A stretch of 38,607 nt of DNA from CAZSNT01 sp964607765. Lineage in GTDB: Bacteria; Verrucomicrobiota; Lentisphaeria; Oligosphaerales; JABHEG01. Shown here piece by piece: positions 33,629-38,607 of the stretch; position 1 is the first letter of the stretch; each line of letters starts with the position of its first letter. The translations under genes and the position numbers were made by a program. Location: contig CAZSNT010000097.1 of the NCBI GenBank assembly GCA_964607765.1, forward strand, positions 1-38,607. Direction: 5' to 3'. The notes under the pieces were generated by a model. The model saw nothing but the letters and a program-made list of their open reading frames with translations. It searched no databases and was not told where the DNA came from.

Positions 33629-36600
33629 ATGGGTGAACGCATCAATTTTGGGAAACTCAAGGATGTCCTTGACGTCCCTGACCTGATCGACATTCAGCTG
33701 GAGTCCTACGGCGGCTTCCTTCAGGCGGAAATTCCGCCCGAGGAGCGCCAGATCCAGGGGTTCCAGGAGGTCTTTCGTGAGGTCTTTCCGATCGAGAGTT
33801 TCGACCAGCAGTGTGTTTTGGATTTTGTGCGCTATGAGATCGGCGAGCCCAAGATCGATCTGGTGAGTTGCCTGAAGGATGGCGGCATCTACGCCGCGCC
33901 TTTGCATGTTGTCTTCCGGCTCAAGACCAAGAAGGACACCAAGGAAGAGCGGGTCTACATGGGGGACATCCCCATCATGACGTATCGCGGCTCCTTTGTG
34001 ATCAACGGCGCTGAACGGGTCATCGTGAGTCAGTTGCACCGCTCGCCGGGCATCTGCTTCGAACGCTCGCGTCACGCCAGCGGTCGGATGCTTTACTCGT
34101 TCCGCATCATCCCGGACCACGGATCCTGGCTGGAAGTGCAGTTCGACATCAACGACCTGATCTTCATCTATCTGGATCGTCGTCGTCGTCGCCGCAAGTT
34201 CCTGATCAGTACCTTCCTTCGCGCGATTGGGCACGACACGAACCAAGAGCTCCTGGACAGTGTCTACGGCGTGCAGAATCTGACCCTGACCAAGCTGGCC
34301 AAGGCGGAAGACCTGGCCGCCTTTTTCACAGTTGAGAACATTGGTGGGGGCGAGGAAGAGGACGACGAGCCGCTCGTGCCGGAACTCGAGCCGTTGAACC
34401 CGGAGTATCTGGACATCCTGAAAGCGGCGAAGATCAAGAAGATCAAGGTCGTCGACACCAGCGAGCATGGCGACTACTTTGTGCGTTGCATCCAGCGCGA
34501 CCCGTCGCGGACCACCGAAGAGGCCTTGAAAGAGATCTACCGTCGGCTGCGCCCGGGCGATCCGCCGAATGTGAACAATGCGAAGCAGCTTTTCAAACGC
34601 CTGTTCTTCGACGTGCGCCGCTACGATCTCGGGCTGGTCGGCAGGCACAAGATCAATCAGAAGCTGGGCATCGATTTGCCGCCTGACACGCGTGTGCTGC
34701 AGAAGGAAGACCTTGTGGGCGCCACGCGTTACCTGATGCATCTGCGCAACGGTGAGGGACAGGTTGATGACATCGATCACCTGGGCCGGCGCCGCGTGCG
34801 CACGGTTGGGGAACTGCTTCAGAACCAGTGTCGAATCGGGTTGATGCGCACCGAGCGTCTGGTGCGTGAGCGGATGACGCTGTTCGACATGGACTCGGAG
34901 GACATCACTCCGAGCAAGCTGGTGAACCCCAAGGCATTGGCCGGGGTCATTCGTGACTTCTTCGGGCGCAACCAGCTGAGCCAGTTCATGGATCAGACGA
35001 ACAGTCTGGCCGAGCTGACGAACAAGCGGCGTCTGAGCGCTCTGGGGCCGGGCGGTCTGAGTCGAGAGCGCGCCGGTTTCGAGGTGCGCGACGTACACTC
35101 CAGCCACTACGGTCGCGTGTGTCCCATCGAGACGCCGGAGGGCCCCAACATCGGGCTGATTTCGTCCCTGGCTCTCTATGCACGGATCAATGAATTCGGT
35201 TTCATCGAGACGCCTTACCGGCGCGTGCGCAACCGCAAGGTGACCAACCAGATCGATTACCTGTCTGCGGACCTCGAGGAAGATTACGTGATCGCGCAGG
35301 CGAACACGGTTCTGGATTCGAAGAGCCGCATCAAGAACGAGTACGTTCTCGCTCGGTACCGGGGCGACTCGGGCGAGCATCCGGCCGACGACATCGACTA
35401 CATGGACGTCTCGCCGAAGCAGCTGATCAGCGCGGCCGCGGGGCTCATCCCGTTCTTGGAGCACAACGACGCGAACCGGGCCCTGATGGGCTCGAACATG
35501 CAGCGTCAGGCCGTGCCGCTGATGCAGGCCGAGTCGCCGTATGTCGGCACGGGCTTGGAAGCCGTTGTTGCCGCTGACTCGCGGGCCGTTGTGCGTTCCG
35601 CGAAGGCTGGCGTCGTGGCTGCCGCGTCCGCGAACCGTGTCATTACGACTGCGGACGGCAAGATGCCCGATGAGACGGCGGATCCCGAGAGCGTGACGGA
35701 GTATGAGCTGTACAAGTTCATGCGTTCCAACGCGTCGACCTTGATCAACCAGAAGCCGATCGTGCGGACGGGCCAGAAGATCAAGGCGGGGCAGGTCATT
35801 GCGGACGGCGCGTCCACGGAAGACGGCGACCTTGCCCTCGGCCGCAACGTGACCGTGGCGTTCATGCCGTGGTGCGGGTACAACTTCGAGGATGCTATCG
35901 TTGTCAGCGAGCGTCTGGTCAAGGACGACGTTTACACCAGCATCCATATCAACGAGTTCGATATCGCGGCCCGGGACACGAAGCTGGGGCCGGAAGAGAT
36001 CACGCGGGATATCCCGAACGTGGGCGAGGATGCGTTGCGCAACCTCGATTCCGAGGGCGTGATCCGCATTGGCGCCGAAGTGAAACCGGGCGACATCCTG
36101 GTCGGCAAGATCACGCCGAAGAGCGAGACCGAGCTCGCTCCCGAGGAACGGCTCCTGCGCGCTATCTTTGGAGAGAAGGCGGCCGACGTGAAGGACAGCT
36201 CCCTGTACGTGCCCAGTGGTACGGCCGGGATCGTGCGTGACGTGCGCATTGAACGACGCTTCGATCCGACCAAGGAGAAAATGACCAAGGCGGAGATCAA
36301 GCGCCAGGTCAAGGACGCCCAGACCACGTACAAGGCTCAGCTCAGCGAAATCCTCGAGGATCTCGCTGACAAGCTGGCTGACTACCTGTTGGGTTCGAAG
36401 CTGCCGGTGGACATCGTCAAGAGCGAAGAAGCGGGTGGCGGCGAGATCATTCCGGCCGATCGGAAGATCACCAAAGTGATGCTGAAGCGCCTGTCGCAGA
36501 ACTACGACAACTACCAGATGCCGCCTGGCCCTGCGAAGGACCAGATCGACGAGGTGATGAAGGCGTTCAAGCTGCGTATTCGTGACATTGCGTTGCGTCG

Positions 36601-37483
36601 TGACGAGGTGATTGAGCGGCTCGAGAAGGGCGATGGTTCCGACCCGGGCATCATCAAGACTGTGAAGGTCTACGTGGCGAGCAAACGTCGGATTTCTGTT
36701 GGTGACAAGATGGCCGGCCGTCACGGCAACAAGGGCATTGTCGCCCGGATTGTGCCTGTCGAGGACCTGCCTTTTATGGCCGACGGCACGCCGGTTGACA
36801 TTGTGCTCAACCCGCTGGGCGTTCCGAGTCGTATGAATGTGGGCCAGGTTCTGGAGACGCATCTGGGCTGGGCCGCGAGCGTTCTCGGCATGAAGGTCGC
36901 CACTCCGGTGTTCGACGGCATTCCGGAAGACAGTGTTCACGAGATGCTCGGCAAGGCCATGTCGGCCAAGGTCGAGAGTGTCGGATGGCATCTGCGCAAG
37001 GACGGAAATGTCGAGGATGACGAGGGGCGTGATCGGAGCCAGTGCTTTGTGGGGCTGGACGGCAAGACGCGTCTGTTCGACGGCCGGACCGGCGAGTGTT
37101 TCGCACAGCGCGTGACCGTCGGCAAGATCTACATGCTGAAGCTGGATCACCTTGTGGTCAACAAGATCCACGCCCGGGCCGTAGGCCCGTACTCGCTGGT
37201 GACGCAGCAGCCGCTGGGCGGCAAGGCGCAGCACGGCGGGCAGCGTTTCGGCGAGATGGAAGTCTGGGCGTTGGAGGCATACGGCGCGGCGCACACGCTG
37301 CAGGAGATGCTGACCGTGAAGAGCGACGATGTTGCCGGGCGCACCAAGATCTATGAATCGATCATGCGTGGCGACAACACGCTGGAGGCCGGCGTTCCTG
37401 AGTCGTTCAACGTGCTGATGAAAGAGATGCAGAGCCTGTGCCTCGACGTTCGTGTCCGCAGAGGGCGTGACGTCGTTGTTTAA
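33629..37483 (+). CDS. rpoB: DNA-directed RNA polymerase beta subunit
   Basis: Catalytic core subunit, 1284 residues. The N-terminus MGERINFGKLKDVLDVPDLI fits the family. The rifampicin region reads LSQFMDQTNSLAELTNKRRL, with Asn465 where E. coli has His526 (35021-35023). Other blocks are GPGGLSRERAGFEVRDVHSSH, CPIETPEGPNIGLI, MPWCGYNFEDAIVVSERLV, VGDKMAGRHGNKG and the C-terminal GGKAQHGGQRFGEMEVWALE. The ATG at 33629 has GCGGAG upstream and matches the family start; the in-frame ATG at 33542 lies in a hairpin loop and adds 29 unrelated residues. rpoC follows after 86 bp. Confidence 0.97.
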   Translation: MGERINFGKLKDVLDVPDLIDIQLESYGGFLQAEIPPEERQIQGFQEVFREVFPIESFDQQCVLDFVRYEIGEPKIDLVSCLKDGGIYAAPLHVVFRLKTKKDTKEERVYMGDIPIMTYRGSFVINGAERVIVSQLHRSPGICFERSRHASGRMLYSFRIIPDHGSWLEVQFDINDLIFIYLDRRRRRRKFLISTFLRAIGHDTNQELLDSVYGVQNLTLTKLAKAEDLAAFFTVENIGGGEEEDDEPLVPELEPLNPEYLDILKAAKIKKIKVVDTSEHGDYFVRCIQRDPSRTTEEALKEIYRRLRPGDPPNVNNAKQLFKRLFFDVRRYDLGLVGRHKINQKLGIDLPPDTRVLQKEDLVGATRYLMHLRNGEGQVDDIDHLGRRRVRTVGELLQNQCRIGLMRTERLVRERMTLFDMDSEDITPSKLVNPKALAGVIRDFFGRNQLSQFMDQTNSLAELTNKRRLSALGPGGLSRERAGFEVRDVHSSHYGRVCPIETPEGPNIGLISSLALYARINEFGFIETPYRRVRNRKVTNQIDYLSADLEEDYVIAQANTVLDSKSRIKNEYVLARYRGDSGEHPADDIDYMDVSPKQLISAAAGLIPFLEHNDANRALMGSNMQRQAVPLMQAESPYVGTGLEAVVAADSRAVVRSAKAGVVAAASANRVITTADGKMPDETADPESVTEYELYKFMRSNASTLINQKPIVRTGQKIKAGQVIADGASTEDGDLALGRNVTVAFMPWCGYNFEDAIVVSERLVKDDVYTSIHINEFDIAARDTKLGPEEITRDIPNVGEDALRNLDSEGVIRIGAEVKPGDILVGKITPKSETELAPEERLLRAIFGEKAADVKDSSLYVPSGTAGIVRDVRIERRFDPTKEKMTKAEIKRQVKDAQTTYKAQLSEILEDLADKLADYLLGSKLPVDIVKSEEAGGGEIIPADRKITKVMLKRLSQNYDNYQMPPGPAKDQIDEVMKAFKLRIRDIALRRDEVIERLEKGDGSDPGIIKTVKVYVASKRRISVGDKMAGRHGNKGIVARIVPVEDLPFMADGTPVDIVLNPLGVPSRMNVGQVLETHLGWAASVLGMKVATPVFDGIPEDSVHEMLGKAMSAKVESVGWHLRKDGNVEDDEGRDRSQCFVGLDGKTRLFDGRTGECFAQRVTVGKIYMLKLDHLVVNKIHARAVGPYSLVTQQPLGGKAQHGGQRFGEMEVWALEAYGAAHTLQEMLTVKSDDVAGRTKIYESIMRGDNTLEAGVPESFNVLMKEMQSLCLDVRVRRGRDVVV

Positions 37484-37569
37484 GGAAGGCGTCTCGCTGC
37501 TTCTCGCCGTCCGGTTTTCCCCGGGACAGGTGAGCGAGCTGTGATTCTCAATATAGGAGGGCTAGCCTC

Positions 37570-38607
<1,038 letters not shown>

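Noticed and set aside
33506..37294. 1262-codon open frame antisense to rpoB
   Set aside because: It mirrors rpoB almost exactly. GC-rich third positions suppress stops on the opposite strand; the product is low-complexity His/Val/Leu-rich and has no family features.

Overview
The window is GC-rich bacterial chromosome. Its core is an essential translation/transcription block in normal order (thrS-infC-rpmI-rplT, then rpsA, then tRNA-Thr-tuf-rpmG-tRNA-Trp-secE-nusG-rplKAJL-rpoB-rpoC), so it is not phage or plasmid. The mix of a sulfatase, GH5 and GH3 hydrolases, a Gfo/Idh/MocA oxidoreductase, a DUF6785-like polytopic membrane protein, a Zn-ribbon Ser/Thr kinase, a WD40 membrane protein and a double four-helix-bundle protein fits the PVC superphylum (Lentisphaerota/Kiritimatiellota/Planctomycetota type). 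That placement is inferred from gene content and was not tested by phylogeny.

Region 1 (1-1593) is the strangest part. Arrays of a 13-bp unit built on GACGAAGTA surround one gene for a protein with two tandem 23S-rRNA-IVS-type four-helix-bundle domains. Upstream there is an array in plus orientation and then one in inverted orientation. Downstream there is another plus-orientation array. The gene therefore lies between inverted arrays, which recalls the inverted-repeat-bounded intervening sequences of bacterial 23S rRNA that encode the same protein family. Here, however, no rRNA is present and the bounding repeats are tandem arrays. This is the best candidate for an undescribed system.

Region 2 (1594-17162) is an accessory carbohydrate and metabolism region. 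It holds a secreted GH5 hydrolase coupled to a polytopic membrane protein, asnA-asnS, a WD40 membrane protein, an MFS transporter divergent from a sulfatase (three direct repeats lie between them), a GH3 hydrolase divergent from an oxidoreductase, a BaiN-like flavoprotein and queH.

Region 3 (17163-26148) holds hisB, a TGS-less thrS, infC starting at a non-canonical ATC codon, an intrinsic terminator between infC and rpmI, rplT, an exopolysaccharide-type sugar-phosphate transferase, tRNA-Glu, a membrane Ser/Thr kinase and ispG. tRNA-Glu and the kinase gene appear to be driven by an almost perfectly symmetric bidirectional promoter with a shared -10.

Region 4 (26149-38607) is the S1, EF-Tu and ribosomal protein/RNA polymerase cluster. 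Noteworthy details are a long repetitive acidic tail on S1, an L33 with three of four zinc cysteines, two strong hairpins between rplL and rpoB, an Asn at the RpoB position equivalent to E. coli His526, and a TTG-started rpoC cut off by the window end.
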